NCBI RefSeq assembly: GCF_907164915.1
Contig: NC_061867.1
Coordinates: 37,113,338 to 37,177,337 of the forward strand
DNA: 64,000 bases
Direction: 5' to 3'
Source of the DNA: Impatiens glandulifera
Taxonomy: Eukaryota; Streptophyta; Magnoliopsida; Ericales; Balsaminaceae
Within the stretch, counting starts at the first letter, position 1; every line of letters begins with the position of its first letter. The notes beneath the pieces were generated by a model that did not search any database, was not told the origin of the DNA, and saw nothing but the letters and a program-made list of their open reading frames with translations. Position numbers and translations under genes: made by a program. This document shows, in pieces, positions 12,023 through 24,000 of the stretch.

Positions 12023-12271
12023 TGTTAGAATATAAAATAAGAAATTTGTAAGATATTATCACAATATGATAAATTGTGATAATATCAATATTATTTTATA
12101 TTATATCTATAATATATTATCACAATATGATAAATTGTGATAATATCAATATTATATTATATTATTATATTAGTTTCCTTATAAGTTCAATTAGTATCTA
12201 TATAATAGACATAATTTGTGTAATTTGATATAACATACCATTCAATACAATTTCTTTTTATAATTCTAACA
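12023..12271 (+). repeat. TRIM 3' LTR
   Basis: 249 bp, collinear with the 5' LTR with scattered substitutions and a small AT insertion. Preceded by the purine tract at 12011-12022 and followed by the ATTAT target-site copy. Confidence 0.9.
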
Positions 12272-12276
12272 ATTAT

Positions 12277-13687
12277 AATATTTTTCATACATATATATTT
12301 ATATAATTTATTAAATCAAATTCAAGCCCACCCCAAGTCAAAATTTTGACGGACACATATGTATGTATGGTTTAGCCATTTCCATATAGTGAGAAGTCTA
12401 GAGGGACTTATGGATTGAAAGAAAAATGAACCGGTAAAACAAAATATTCTAGTTAGAGTTGGTATTAATTGTTTTGACCACGTTAAAATAAAAAGTGTTT
12501 TATAATATATGGTAGGATCGAAACATAAATCTTGGTAAAAAATAAACTAAAATCATACTAGAATTGAAGTTAAAATTATTTGTTTTAATCAAACTAAATT
12601 AAAATATAAAATAATTTTAGAGTAAATGAAAGATATCATAAGAGAGTTTGAACATTTACAAATTGACAAATGATGTAATTTGTCTCCCCTAATTTAGGGT
12701 GCATAATAAAAATAGATAAAGTCAATTTTAGATCTAGACCCACCCAATACAAGAACAAAATGGTTTTTAAAAATGACTTGTATTATCCTATTTTATTTAT
12801 TAATTAATTTTAAATATAAGTTATTTGTAAAAAGATGCTGTTGATTTGTGACTGAGAGGTGAGATAAAAGAGGTTGGAGGTTGATAGAGGAGGATGTGTA
12901 AGCAAATTTGACCACAACCAACAAACACAATGAGAGAGAAATATGAGATGACTTCACCACTGCATTGTCTTACCAACTCCCTTTATCCTCAACTCTCACA
13001 CCTACCACCCCCACTCACAAATTATAATTAAATAACCAAATCTACCATTGAAATGCATGTATAAATACTATTCTTTTTTTTTTCTTTTTTAATTCTCAAT
13101 TCATGTTATTAATTTAAAATATCATGTAAATTATATGATAAGTACAGTAGCACAATTACATATATAATGAAATAGATTTTAATATTGATTATATTTAATT
13201 AGGGCTCAATTGTTTATGTATTATTTGGAGTTATTTTAAATTTTTTTTTCTGAATAATCCTTTTGGTTTGATTCTACCAAAAATAATATTTATTTGAGTG
13301 AAAATATTTTTAAAGAAATAAATATATGATTAATGATTTAACTAATATAATAGATTGAGATTCATTAAATCTTAAATAATTAAAAGAAAGTAATATAAAC
13401 TAATTTAAGAAATCATTTACATCAATTTATTCTTGCTCCAAATAGTATATTATCTAACCTACTTAATTCTATAATAAAATATTTATACTAACTACTATAC
13501 TTATTTCTAAAAGGTTGAATATTATAAACTCAACATTTTTATTTGACTAAAGATTAGAAAAAAAAAAATTTATGAAGAAATATTTTTTAATCCTTTTGTT
13601 ATAATATGATTACCAAAATTACATTTTTATCTATTTTTCATTTAATTTATTCATACTTTTTTTATATATTTAATATAAATAAAATTA
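12277..13687. other. AT-rich upstream region of C4H with a promoter-like segment
   Basis: No gene is seen. Most of it is AT-rich. The segment 12900-13020 is C-rich on the plus strand and resembles the proximal C4H promoter: TTACCAACTCC (about 12970) and ACACCTACCACC, with an ACCTACC AC-I-type element at 13000-13006, are close to ACTACCAACTACC and TCACCTACCACC at about 14151-14196. This could be a distal regulatory module or an old duplication of promoter sequence. Confidence 0.4.
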
Positions 13688-13869
13688 GAGGAATAATAGG
13701 GAGCACTACTTTAGGGGAGCCATTGACCTTTTTGTTATATGAAAGTGACATCGCTGTTATACAAAAGACATTATCTCTTTTGTATAAGAACGAGTTCTCT
13801 TTTGTATAAGAGTGATGTCACTTTCGTTGTACGAGTCGCTCCCCAAAGTAGTGCTCTCAATCATTTCTC
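13688..13869. mobile_element. Mutator-type MITE with 9-bp target-site duplication
   Basis: A 182-bp imperfect palindrome. The left arm begins GAGGAATAATAGGGAGCACT and the right arm, read in reverse complement, begins GAGAAATGATTGAGAGCACT. The arms stay similar inward (ACTACTTT, GGGGAGC, GAAAGTGACATC, TATACAAAAGA), so nearly the whole element is inverted repeat. ATAAAATTA lies on both sides (13679-13687 and 13870-13878), a perfect 9-bp duplication, the hallmark of Mutator-like transposition. The ends match the larger element at 62287-63457. It lies about 450 bp upstream of the C4H start codon, between the distal AC-like segment and the core promoter. Confidence 0.92.
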
Positions 13870-14186
13870 ATAAAATTATATGCACTTTCTATTTTGATAA
13901 TTTGAAAAAGTTATTTATACTATTATTTTTAAAAAAAATCTAATTTTAAATAAGATTGTATCCGCGACAAATTCTCGCGAGTTAAACATATAACCCGCAA
14001 ACACACTTAAACAGGTGCAGAACTTATCGTCTAACGGATTCGAAAATGAAATAAAATTTTAATTAATCACAAATACAATTGGATTATATAAAAAAGTAAG
14101 GCCAAAAGTAAGGTGGCTTAATAAAAATACATCTCTTAGCCCTCACCAAATGACTACCAACTACCACACGACCAAGCTTAATCCTC

Positions 14187-14193
14187 ACCTACC
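14187..14193 (+). promoter_or_regulatory. AC-I element of the C4H promoter
   Basis: ACCTACC, the AC-I (PAL-box) MYB-binding sequence common in lignin and phenylpropanoid promoters, lies 123 bp before the ATG in a C-rich stretch that also has ACCAACTACC at about 14156. It would make the gene a target of R2R3-MYB activators; binding is inferred from the motif only. Confidence 0.65.
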
Positions 14194-14231
14194 ACCATTT
14201 CCCACTTGCTTTCATCTCCACCCACCTCTTC

Positions 14232-14238
14232 TATAAAT
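14232..14238 (+). promoter_or_regulatory. TATA box of C4H
   Basis: TATAAAT, 78 bp upstream of the ATG in a pyrimidine-rich context. A start site about 30 bp downstream (near 14265) would leave a leader of about 50 bases rich in A and C. Confidence 0.65.
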
Positions 14239-14315
14239 TAAGAGTCTCATTATCACAAAAACCAGCCAGTCTCATCTCTAAAACCAAACACACCGCCTAA
14301 TTCCTTCATTCTCCC

Positions 14316-16633
14316 ATGGATCTTCTCTTCCTCGAGAAGGCCTTAATCGGCCTTTTCCTCGCAATCGTCCTAGCAATCACAATCTCCAAGCTCCGTGGTA
14401 AGAAATTCAAGCTCCCTCCCGGCCCTATTCCCGTTCCCGTATTCGGTAACTGGCTTCAAGTCGGTGATGATCTCAACCACCGTAATTTAACCGATCTCGC
14501 TAAAAAATTCGGCCAGATCTTCCTTCTCCGTATGGGCCAACGTAATCTAGTCGTTGTCTCCTCCCCAGATCTCGCTAAAGAGGTTCTTCACACTCAAGGA
14601 GTCGAATTCGGTTCAAGAACAAGGAACGTGGTATTCGATATCTTTACTGGGAAAGGACAAGATATGGTTTTTACCGTTTATGGTGAGCATTGGAGGAAGA
14701 TGAGACGGATCATGACGGTTCCTTTTTTCACAAATAAGGTTGTCCAACAGTACCGTTATGGGTGGGAAGATGAAGCGGCTGGAGTGGTGGAAGATGTGAA
14801 GAAGAATCCAGAATCTTCGACGACAGGGATTGTTTTGAGGAGAAGATTGCAGTTGATGATGTATAATAATATGTATAGGATTATGTTTGATAGCAGGTTT
14901 GAAAGTGAAGAAGATCCTTTGTTTGTGAAACTTAAAGCTTTGAATGGAGAAAGGAGTCGACTTGCTCAAAGCTTTGAGTATAATTATGGAGATTTCATTC
15001 CTATTCTTAGACCTTTCTTGAGAGGTTATCTTAAGATCTGTAAGGAAGTGAAGGAGAAGAGATTGAAGCTGTTCAAGGATTATTTTGTTGATGAAAGAAA
15101 GTAAGTTCAGATCTCTCTCTAATTTTAGATTCTGGTTTTTTAATGATTCAGATTTGTTAAACTAGAAATTTAATAACAACATAAATGTTTTACTATGAAT
15201 ATAGGTAATGTTTTTTGGATTCATAGTAATATACTTTTAAAAAATGTTATTCTAATTATATTTATTTTTACTAAGGGTATAGTTAAAAAAGATTTTGAAT
15301 TTTCCTTTTTCACTTTACCAATTATTTAGTAACAAAAAATCTATATCTATCATTATTTAGAAATTTAACAAAATTTTTACTTCACAGGGGTAAAATGGTA
15401 ATTTTTATTAATGAAACCATTTTGCCCTATCCCTTCTAGTTTTCATCTATTTTTTCATTATATAACTTTATCAAAATGATATTTTCTTATGTTAAAGTCC
15501 AATATATTCACTTTTAAGTTATGAATTTTGAAGTGATTTTGATAGGGACAAAAGAAAGTTATTGAATAAAGTTCACTAGTATAGCCAAAGTTTCATAAAA
15601 ACAACTCTTATAAACTTAGTGTAAGATTATTTATATGCTCTACTAATGTAGTGTATTTATTTGATTTTGCAATTTTTTGAGTTACTTTTTTTTTCTTATT
15701 TTCTATTTAGATATCCAATTTGTACATGTTTGGATTGTTTAGATTATAATCTTATATTGATTGAGAAGTATAATTAATTTAAATTAAATAAATTAGGAAA
15801 TTATCAAGCACCAAGCCTTTGGACAACAACAACCTAAGATGTGCAGTTGATCATATTTTGGAAGCCCAACAAAAGGGAGAGATCAATGAAGACAATGTTC
15901 TCTACATTGTTGAGAACATCAATGTTGCTGGTAATTATTACATATTTTTTAAATTAGGATCATGAAGACTAGTAACTAGATGAACTAGTTTGTTAATATA
16001 TGAAAACAACTAATGTTTTGATTTGATTGAACAGCAATTGAGACAACCCTTTGGTCTATCGAGTGGGGAATAGCTGAGCTAGTGAATCATCCCCATGTTC
16101 AGAGCAAGCTTCGCGAGGAACTCGACAGGGTCCTCGGCCCAGGTGTTCAAATCACTGAGCCAGACACTCACAAGCTCCCCTACCTCCAAGCTGTTGTTAA
16201 GGAAACACTGCGTTTACGAATGGCGATTCCTCTCCTTGTACCTCACATGAACCTCAAGGATGCTAAGCTCAATGGCTATGATATCCCGGCTGAGAGCAAG
16301 ATCCTTGTCAATGCCTGGTGGCTAGCCAACAATCCCGAGAGCTGGAAGAAACCTGAAGAGTTCAGACCCGAGAGGTTCTTTGAAGAGGAGTCTAAAGTGG
16401 AGGCCAATGGGAATGATTTTAGGTACCTTCCGTTTGGAGTGGGTAGGAGGAGTTGCCCAGGGATTATCTTGGCATTGCCTATACTTGGAATTACCATCGG
16501 TCGTTTAGTTCAGAATTTCGAGCTCTTGCCGCCTCCGGGACAGTCAAAGCTTGATACCTCCGAGAAAGGAGGGCAATTTAGCCTTCACATCTTGAAGCAC
16601 TCCACCATTGTGATGAAGCCTAGATCGTTCTAA
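14316..16633 (+). CDS. C4H: trans-cinnamate 4-hydroxylase (CYP73A)
   Basis: P450 that hydroxylates trans-cinnamate to p-coumarate, the second step of the phenylpropanoid pathway (lignin, flavonoids), on the ER membrane with NADPH-P450 reductase. Exons are 14316-15100, 15797-15930 and 16035-16633 (785, 134 and 599 bp), joined by GTAAGT..TTAG and GTAATT..ACAG introns. They give 505 codons plus stop, the normal length. Visible features: N-terminal hydrophobic anchor (about residues 3-23), proline hinge PPGPIPVP, I-helix AAIETT at 306-311 (the exon 2/3 junction splits the Ala307 codon), ETLR at 363-366, FRPERF, and haem loop [10 protein letters not shown] with Cys447. All key residues are present and no frame lesion is seen. 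The N-terminus and motif set fit the class I, widely expressed C4H type. The start is the only ATG in frame with the anchor (context CTCCCATGG). Confidence 0.97.
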
Positions 16634-16709
16634 GAAAAGTTTTATGTATTCAATTCTACCATATAATTGGGATTCTATGAATGTTGGTATAAATCTTTGA
16701 AACTTTTTG

Positions 16710-16715
16710 AATAAA
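16710..16715 (+). terminator. Polyadenylation signal of C4H
   Basis: AATAAA, 77 bp after the stop codon, followed by T-rich sequence with TTTTTGTTCATTTTG. The 3' end is probably near 16735-16750. Positions 16750-16990 show nothing else. Confidence 0.55.
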
Positions 16716-16999
16716 ATGTTCTCTCTTTTTGTTCATTTTGCATATATTGTAGATTATAATATTTAACAGCAGCAAACACATAGTGATCCAATTAACATAT
16801 TTTCTCTCTTGGTTTTCTACTTTATGCTGAATATGATTATAAAACTTATTACACTCTTCTATCAAAATGTTTATTAGACGGAGTCGAATAATCTTTGGCC
16901 ATCGACAATTAGATGTAATGATTGATATGTTTAGAGGTAATGATAAATATGTTTGATTCATTAAAATGTCCAATTATATAGCGGGGTGTAGCACCTTGA

Positions 17000-17780
17000 A
17001 TGAAATTTATTCTATGTGAAAATGTTTTCGTGAGCAGTTTAGATACATTGTGGGGGATTATTTTTCGATTAGATTTTGGGACGACTTTTGGTGTAGTGTC
17101 AAAAGTTTAGCTAAGTTGTATCATGAGTTTGATTTCATTGTTATATGTAAAAATCTCACAGTTAAAAACATGTTTGATCATCGGTCTAATAGTTTCGTTA
17201 GCCGAATTATATATAGATGAAGATTAAACATTTTGGAGACTTTGTCCCATAATAGAGTTTTACTTTTGGTAGGACGCAAACAAGTATCACTGTCTAAACA
17301 AAACGTTATGCGTTGGCAAAATATTAATAATTTTTATGTAGGAAATTGTTACAAGTTGTTCGCTAAGATTATTCTATATAAGTTAGGAAAAACTTTGGAA
17401 GTCAAAGATTACATCCAAGATCTCGTTATTCGGATGAAGTGTTATTCACGGTGGAATTCTAAAGGATGATATGTGCATGAAAAAATATTGTAATATGACT
17501 AGTCGTGTGTGTCACAAACATGTTGAATCGACAACTCACTTATTTTTGAATTGTCGATGGGTGACTAATATTTGAAGTCTTTTGTGAAGTTCCTGTGATT
17601 AATTAGGTTATTCCCGAGTCTTTGGGTAGTTGCTGGGAAATTTGGATTAATCCTACTTTCAATGTTCAAATTCGACAATTTCAAGTTCAAGATAAAGCAT
17701 AGATCATAATCTATCATTTATAAAATTTTCAGATCCAAACTCGATCATTTGATCCTTGAATGAAATGTCACAAAGTAAAC
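17000..17780 (+). pseudogene. LINE ORF2 C-terminal fragment
   Basis: Broken plus-strand reading frames give a pattern typical of the end of plant LINE ORF2: YIVGDYFSIRFWDDFW (about 17040-17095), then MFDHRSNSF, and at about 17500-17570 a zinc-binding end, SRVCHKHVESTTHLFLNC, that matches the zf-RVT layout C-x2-C-x8-H-x4-C except that the first Cys is Ser. Several stops interrupt it and no reverse-transcriptase core remains, so it is an old 5'-truncated copy. It is much more decayed than the LINE at 36831-43314. Confidence 0.5.
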
Positions 17781-17837
17781 CGTCATTCAAATCACCTTCT
17801 CTCATATTTCTTGGCCCAAACTTTTTGTTGAAGGCAT

Positions 17838-18207
17838 TTGTCATTCTGTTCCGATGACGTCTTCCACTTCCACTCCTACAATTCTCTCAATCTCCAACCC
17901 TCTAACCAACGTCCCCTCTGCTGTGCAATCACAGCTGCCAAATGCGACTTCGACTATCTTCTCATTCATCTCTCCATCACCGACATCGTCCGCAATGGCT
18001 TCTGGCAGTGCCGCCCTTGGTTGGAGATCGTCAACCGTTCTATCATCTCAAGGCCAGATTCTCTCTCTGATGCTACGCAGCGTAAAAGTAAATAAGCGGG
18101 GAGGCCTTCTCACTCAAGCTCAAGCATTTAGTTTTCTAGTTAGAGACGACAGCAATTGCAGAAAGCCTGTTTGCAACATCCATAGCCATAATCATCTTTC
18201 CTGGTAA
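17838..18207 (+). other. Unrecognised GC-richer segment with overlapping open frames
   Basis: This stretch is less AT-rich than its surroundings and has two overlapping plus-strand frames (17838-18095 and 17854-18207). The second is Ser/Thr/Pro-rich at the start. Neither shows a family I know, and splice sites or a promoter are not evident. It may be a decayed exon or retroelement gag leader, or chance. 18208-19780 holds no gene that I can see; an AT microsatellite lies at 18639-18664. Confidence 0.2.
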
Positions 18208-20479
18208 TGTATTTACCCTTCCTTCCGGTCTATTCCAGTTTTGAGCTACCTGTGGTAGTTAAACTATCCTCATACCTCTCATATCCCCTCGTTTATGCTC
18301 TATATCTCGCTTCAGGTGTTACAATTCCGGTAGTTAAATAAAGTTTTTGATCCTACCGCTTTAGAAATAACATCCCTTGAAACTGGCTTTCTCAGTTCAA
18401 TTGTCATATATTTTTCTTTTTCATATCAAGCTCCGGAAGAGTCTTTCTTCTATTCTTATTTCGCACATCGATGTTGTTTTAGGCATCTCTTTTCACGAAT
18501 CTCTTTTCTCTCATCACTTTGCTGGTCTTCTAACCGAATGGATCTTTCTATGTCTCTTTTGTGGGATGCCGATTAACCGCTTAATTTTTAAAGTGTCCGA
18601 ATTGCTGGGTATAAGTTTCTATTTTTTAACTAACTAATTAATATATATATATATATATATATATAATTATGCTTAATTTTCAAAATTTCTAGATTGTCGG
18701 TTCGAAGGATGTGATTAATTTAAATATATATGTGATAGGAAATTAAAAATGTTATCACATTTTTATCGTAATTTTTTTTCTCAGCTTTATATCATTGTGT
18801 TTTACACTAACTAACACATAATTTAGATAACCATGCACAATCATGATCTTTTACTTTATTTAATAAAATTGAACATAAAAAGTTAAATCTTTAAACAAGA
18901 TTTATTATCAACTTTTGCCAACTTATTCTTCTTTTTTATCGTATGTTAAATTATTTTTTTATTTCCTTTTTCTGCATAACTCAACTAATTTCATTCAGCC
19001 TACTCCATTCATAAATTAATTCATGAAAGATGCATCCCAACATGATTTACCCCCCACTTAGATTAAAAAGATTTTAGTTAGATTTTAATTTAAAACAATC
19101 AAATCTCCAAATTCTTTACAGTTGAGCTAACATATATAAGTTAGTCAAATAAAATTGTTAATTTAAAAAATTTTCTTAAGTGGGGATGAAACCATCGTCC
19201 TTACCTGGAATGCACAATATTAAGATACTTGAAAAATTATTTTAGAAAAAAAATGGTACAATCTGATTCGCTAAAAAAATAACAAATTTTTTCTCTAATC
19301 TCACACTTTATCTGTTTTCCAACCTGTAATATAGTAACACATTATTTTCTCCCCATTTCCTATCCCAAATTTTCTCCCTTATCTCATTCCTCAGGAATAA
19401 TATCATTAAAAAAACCATGATAAAAAATTTAAAGAAAGAGAAGGAGGTCAAGTGAACGACATAGTAACATTAACAACACCGTTTCTTCATAATACATCTC
19501 TTTCTCTATTCTGACTTGTTTTCTAATCCTCAACTCTGCAAATACCATAAGCACATTCTTCCATCAATGTGTTAGCATCACACCATTGTCATGAATATGA
19601 CCTTAAAAAATCATAATAAGGGCTATTATATATTTCTGAATCTTCAAGCACTAGTAAGAATTATGTCACAATTTACAGAGTACAAAAAGTAGATAGCAAC
19701 ATCATGAACTGATAAAATTATAGCCAATTCAAATATGTTACATATGTTATGTTACAGCAACTTTAATACATCATCCATTGAAATATAAAGGTCTCCCCCT
19801 CTGCCAATTACATTTTTCTAATGTAGAACCAACCAGAGGGTGGCTGGGGGAATCATACATACATCCTCCGGTTCAGCAACACCTTAGCTAAAAATGAAAA
19901 GCTTCAGGGCCCTCAGAATGTCATATCTGGAGTATGATCTACCTGAAGAAGATTACTACTTGTCTCAATTTATGTCATTTTAAATCCTTAAAACACTACA
20001 TCCATTAAAGGACATTCTAAAAGAAAATATGCTAATTTTCACGAGTATACGACACCATTCAGCCTCAAGAGAACCGAAATAAACCTGACCATGTATCTTA
20101 AATGAATGCAATGTAGTAAGTGTACTATGGATCTGATCTTTTCGGAAAATAAACAATGGTTCTGTCAGGTAGTTTGTCAGTTTAAGAGATAAGATGAGAA
20201 AAAATCAACAAAATATTAAGTGTACTATGGAGGGAGAATATCACAACACAACTATAACAAAAGAACCTGAAAATACCACCATTATGTGTTACACAACTAG
20301 TGAGAAAAATAAAACTACAAATTCAATTAAATAGGATAAGAGCTAGAACTTAAGAACATAAATGCAAAAATTATTTGATGAAATTATGTGCAGGACTGTT
20401 AATTTATATAATATCATGAAGAAGACTAACCTTCAAAAATGAAATGCTGAGGACCGGTAAAGAAATTATGGGTGGAGCA

Positions 20480-20975
20480 TTAATTTATTAATGAACTTGA
20501 AGCTAAAGTTGTGGCCTGGCCACCATTGCTTAGTGGTTCCATACGAAGAGACTGATGAGTTTGGTTATTTCCCTGGTTCTGTTGTTCGGTAATTGAAGAA
20601 TTGTCTGAATTTTGTGGTATTGAATGACCATTATCTTCACTGGCTTCAATCCCAGTGTTTACCTCTCTCCTAACATCAGATCCAAACTCTGAAATGGAAT
20701 TGTTCCTAGAGAACAGCCTCTCCTTCCATCCTCTTGTGCTCTTTGAAAGTGATTCTTTGTATCTTAGTTGCAAGATAGTAATGAATTTTGGAAGATAAAT
20801 AAAAATAATAATATAGTTGGAACAGGTAATAAAACCACCATCTAAGATCATCTCCAACCACAAACTCTATTTTTCATACACTTATAGCGTGCAACAATCT
20901 CTATTTTCAAAAATCTTCACCAACCCATATACTCTCTATTTATCTATTTTTTCAACTCAATCATTATATATATAA

Positions 20976-21048
<73 letters not shown>

Positions 21049-24000
21049 CATAATAATAAATTATTAAAGGATGGTATTTTCATAATTATTGTATACTCTA
21101 TTGAAATACTTCATAGTTACATTGATACTCTAAAGTAGAGTATCACTTTAACAACCTCTAAAATAGAGTATACACATATAAAGCACGTTGGGGAAAATAC
21201 CATACATTACTTTGAAGATAATCTTTATAGTGAAGAAAGGTTGGAGATGTCCTAAAGGTGGATTTAGAGATCTATACCTCATTGACAATGCACTGAATCG
21301 AGATTTCCAAGACTCCGGAAAAGACTGAACATCTGAAGGTCCTGCGCTATCAGGACTTGGCATGGTATAACTCCTAGAGAGCCAAAAAAACCAAAATTTA
21401 AATAAGAATGTCAAAGAACATTTAATCTAAACATCTTTAATAAAAATAAAAATAATACCTGTTATCAATTCGAGTTTCAAGCACATTAGATGGTAAAGCT
21501 GAACTATGATCAGCTTGAACAAAACGTCCACTAGAAAGTGAAACAGATGGACTGTTCATAGTGATCACATTAGATTGAGATTCATGATCAGTAACAGGTG
21601 TTGAAAATAAAACAAATTGTGGGTGTGCATGAGAAGATGATTGGTTCCTTGGGCTGTCCCTTCGAGAAATTTGATCAGTTCTTCCCATTGCAGCAGCAGC
21701 AGTAGTCAAGTGTTGGATAATTCGTTCCTCAAGTTCAGAATTAATTGCACCAATTGGCAGTTGCATCTTAGGACCAAAGTATAGGAGCAACAAATAGTAG
21801 TCAGTTATGTAGGCAAAAAGTAATTATATCAAACACATTTTTTTAGAGATGTAGAAAGAGAGACAGACATGTTGTAGTTCAAAATCTCCAAGGGATAGAT
21901 GATGGAGAATCGTAGCATTCCTTGATGGTTTAAGTCTAAAATTTCTTTCCTGTTCAACAGCTTCCAACAATTCTTGACTGCAACCCAAATCAGAAATATT
22001 TATATGTATAATGAAACTACAAAGGAAATGCCTAAGAACAAACAATACAGGAAACATAAACAATATGAAGTACCCAAAGAAAATAAACGAGAAATAAACA
22101 AACCTTGATGGATTCTTCAGGCTAATGGGCTGCCAGCACATTGGACAATTAGAACTTCTCTGGCCCCTAAAATATATAATAACCTAGTTTTGAGTTTGTA
22201 GATCTTCAATATAAAATACTTTCCAGAATATAATTTTTTTTTTTAATTTATCTATCAACTAAATTTAGTTTCTATTCTTTTTACTATCTAGAAACAGATC
22301 CTGAAAAGAAAACAGAAATGTTTTCAAATGGGAATGACTAGACATCAAAAAGACTCACAGTTGAATGAATGAATCAGTATAATGTAACAGCTGTGAACTT
22401 GCAACTTCATCATGTGTAAATAATTAAATATGAAAACTAAAAGTTATCTAAATGAGATATGTCTAGCAAATTATGACAAGTTCAACACAAGCAAATAAAT
22501 AATAAACAATATGATTTTTAATAAAAGTGCCACTAATTTCTTCACAGTATTTGTGTCTTTAAAATGAAGTTGGTTGGTGCAAGTTTCTACAGTACGGACC
22601 AACATATATTCAGGTCAAGTCATATAAAAACTATTTGAATATCAAGGCCAACCAGCATAAAATGATCTACCTCATTTTAAAGTAAAGAATTTCTAGTTTA
22701 AATGAGCTTGATCTGCTTTAACAGAAGATAGAGTTCCATCCAATCAAACAAATTATTGAAGAGTAGCAAACAAAATGAAAAAAAAAACTAATTCTAATTC
22801 TTAGCAAGTGTACCCAAGTTGCCAATAGCTTGTATCAATACACAATTACTACATTAATATAATTGTTCTCTATGTGCTTATCTCCAGCTTTATAACAAAG
22901 TCTCACATGTGGAAACTTATTTTTTTTAAGTTTAAGCTTCCATAAAAATAGAGTTACGAAAATTGAGATTATATGAATACAGTCACAAATCCAAAAATTA
23001 AGAAGGGGATGCGAATAAAAAGTAGTAAAAAGAAAGGCCACATGGGGAAAATTATTATTAACTATGCAATAACTGAAAAGAACTTGAAAGAAAGAAAAAA
23101 GACTGCAAAAAGATGTGGGGAAAATTGCTCCTGAAGTAGGATAAAAAAGAAAAACAAAAAATTAAATTTCAGTACTAGATTTTCATTAAACTAAGGTAAA
23201 CATAAAGGATACATAGACTAGGATAAACAACACTCTTTTCATTGTTTTGTCCAGCTCTAGTAAATTTACTATTCCAACGGATGCAAGGTACTGCATAAAT
23301 AAATAAATAAATAAAAGCCAACTCGACATTATCACTCATTCACCCTGCAAACATTGTCTAATTGCTGGACTTTTGATATCGGAATCTGAGCATTTATTTA
23401 TAAATCAAGTTTCCAACCTCTAAACCAATCATATATATTTAACGTTTCCATTTTTTTTTTCTGAAAACAAATGGATTATCAAATAATAAATGATTTGTGT
23501 ATCAACTCATCAAATGAATGAACAATTATCAATTGATAAACTCATTTAACAGAAAGATAGTTAAAAATCTAAATAGAAGCGCATTGTAAACTGATCTCAG
23601 GAACCTCAAGTGCATACTAAAGTTATTTTGAGTAACTCATGTACAGTGGAGTACGCTACTCAATATGTCTACAAAGTTCCCATCTCTTTGTTTCTCATTT
23701 TTTTAGTAGAACAATGAACAGGTCAATGGACTAAGTCAACCCAGTCATAATTCAGCCATTACTCATTAGCTACCCTGAGTTGCTACACAAAGCTTTAGAG
23801 ATGGCTTTTTTCATCCGTTTGAAAAGTTGGCATTAACAATAGCAAGATGACAGCTTGTTAGAAATGATTAATCATTCCAAGGGAAAATGAATAAAAAAAA
23901 TTAAACAGGTAGCCAATGATAATCTGAAATCGTAGCTAGAATAATGGTTGGAGAAGTATTCAAATTAAATGATTTTCATCTAAGCAATTCCTCAACAATC

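Larger units (their letters stand above)
11260..12271 (+). mobile_element. TRIM (miniature LTR retrotransposon), complete
   Basis: Two direct repeats of about 240 bp (11260-11494 and 12023-12271) both start TGTTAGAATATAAAATAAG and end TTATAATTCTAACA. The next bases after the left LTR, TGTTATTAGAGTC, are a degenerate copy of the TGGTATCAGAGC site complementary to initiator Met tRNA. The bases before the right LTR, TTTGAGGAGGGA, form a polypurine tract. ATTAT lies on both sides (11255-11259 and 12272-12276), a perfect 5-bp TSD. The 528-bp interior has no gag or pol but holds two diverged copies of a roughly 140-bp segment (around GCCCATGGGATTC and GTCCATGGGATTC). The element therefore depends on enzymes from elsewhere. 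Confidence 0.92.

Noticed and set aside
14613..14969. 118-codon minus-strand frame within C4H exon 1
   Set aside because: Shadow of the P450 coding strand.
18377..18637. 86-codon plus-strand frame rich in hydrophobic residues
   Set aside because: AT-rich intergenic context, no splice or promoter signals and no family resemblance.
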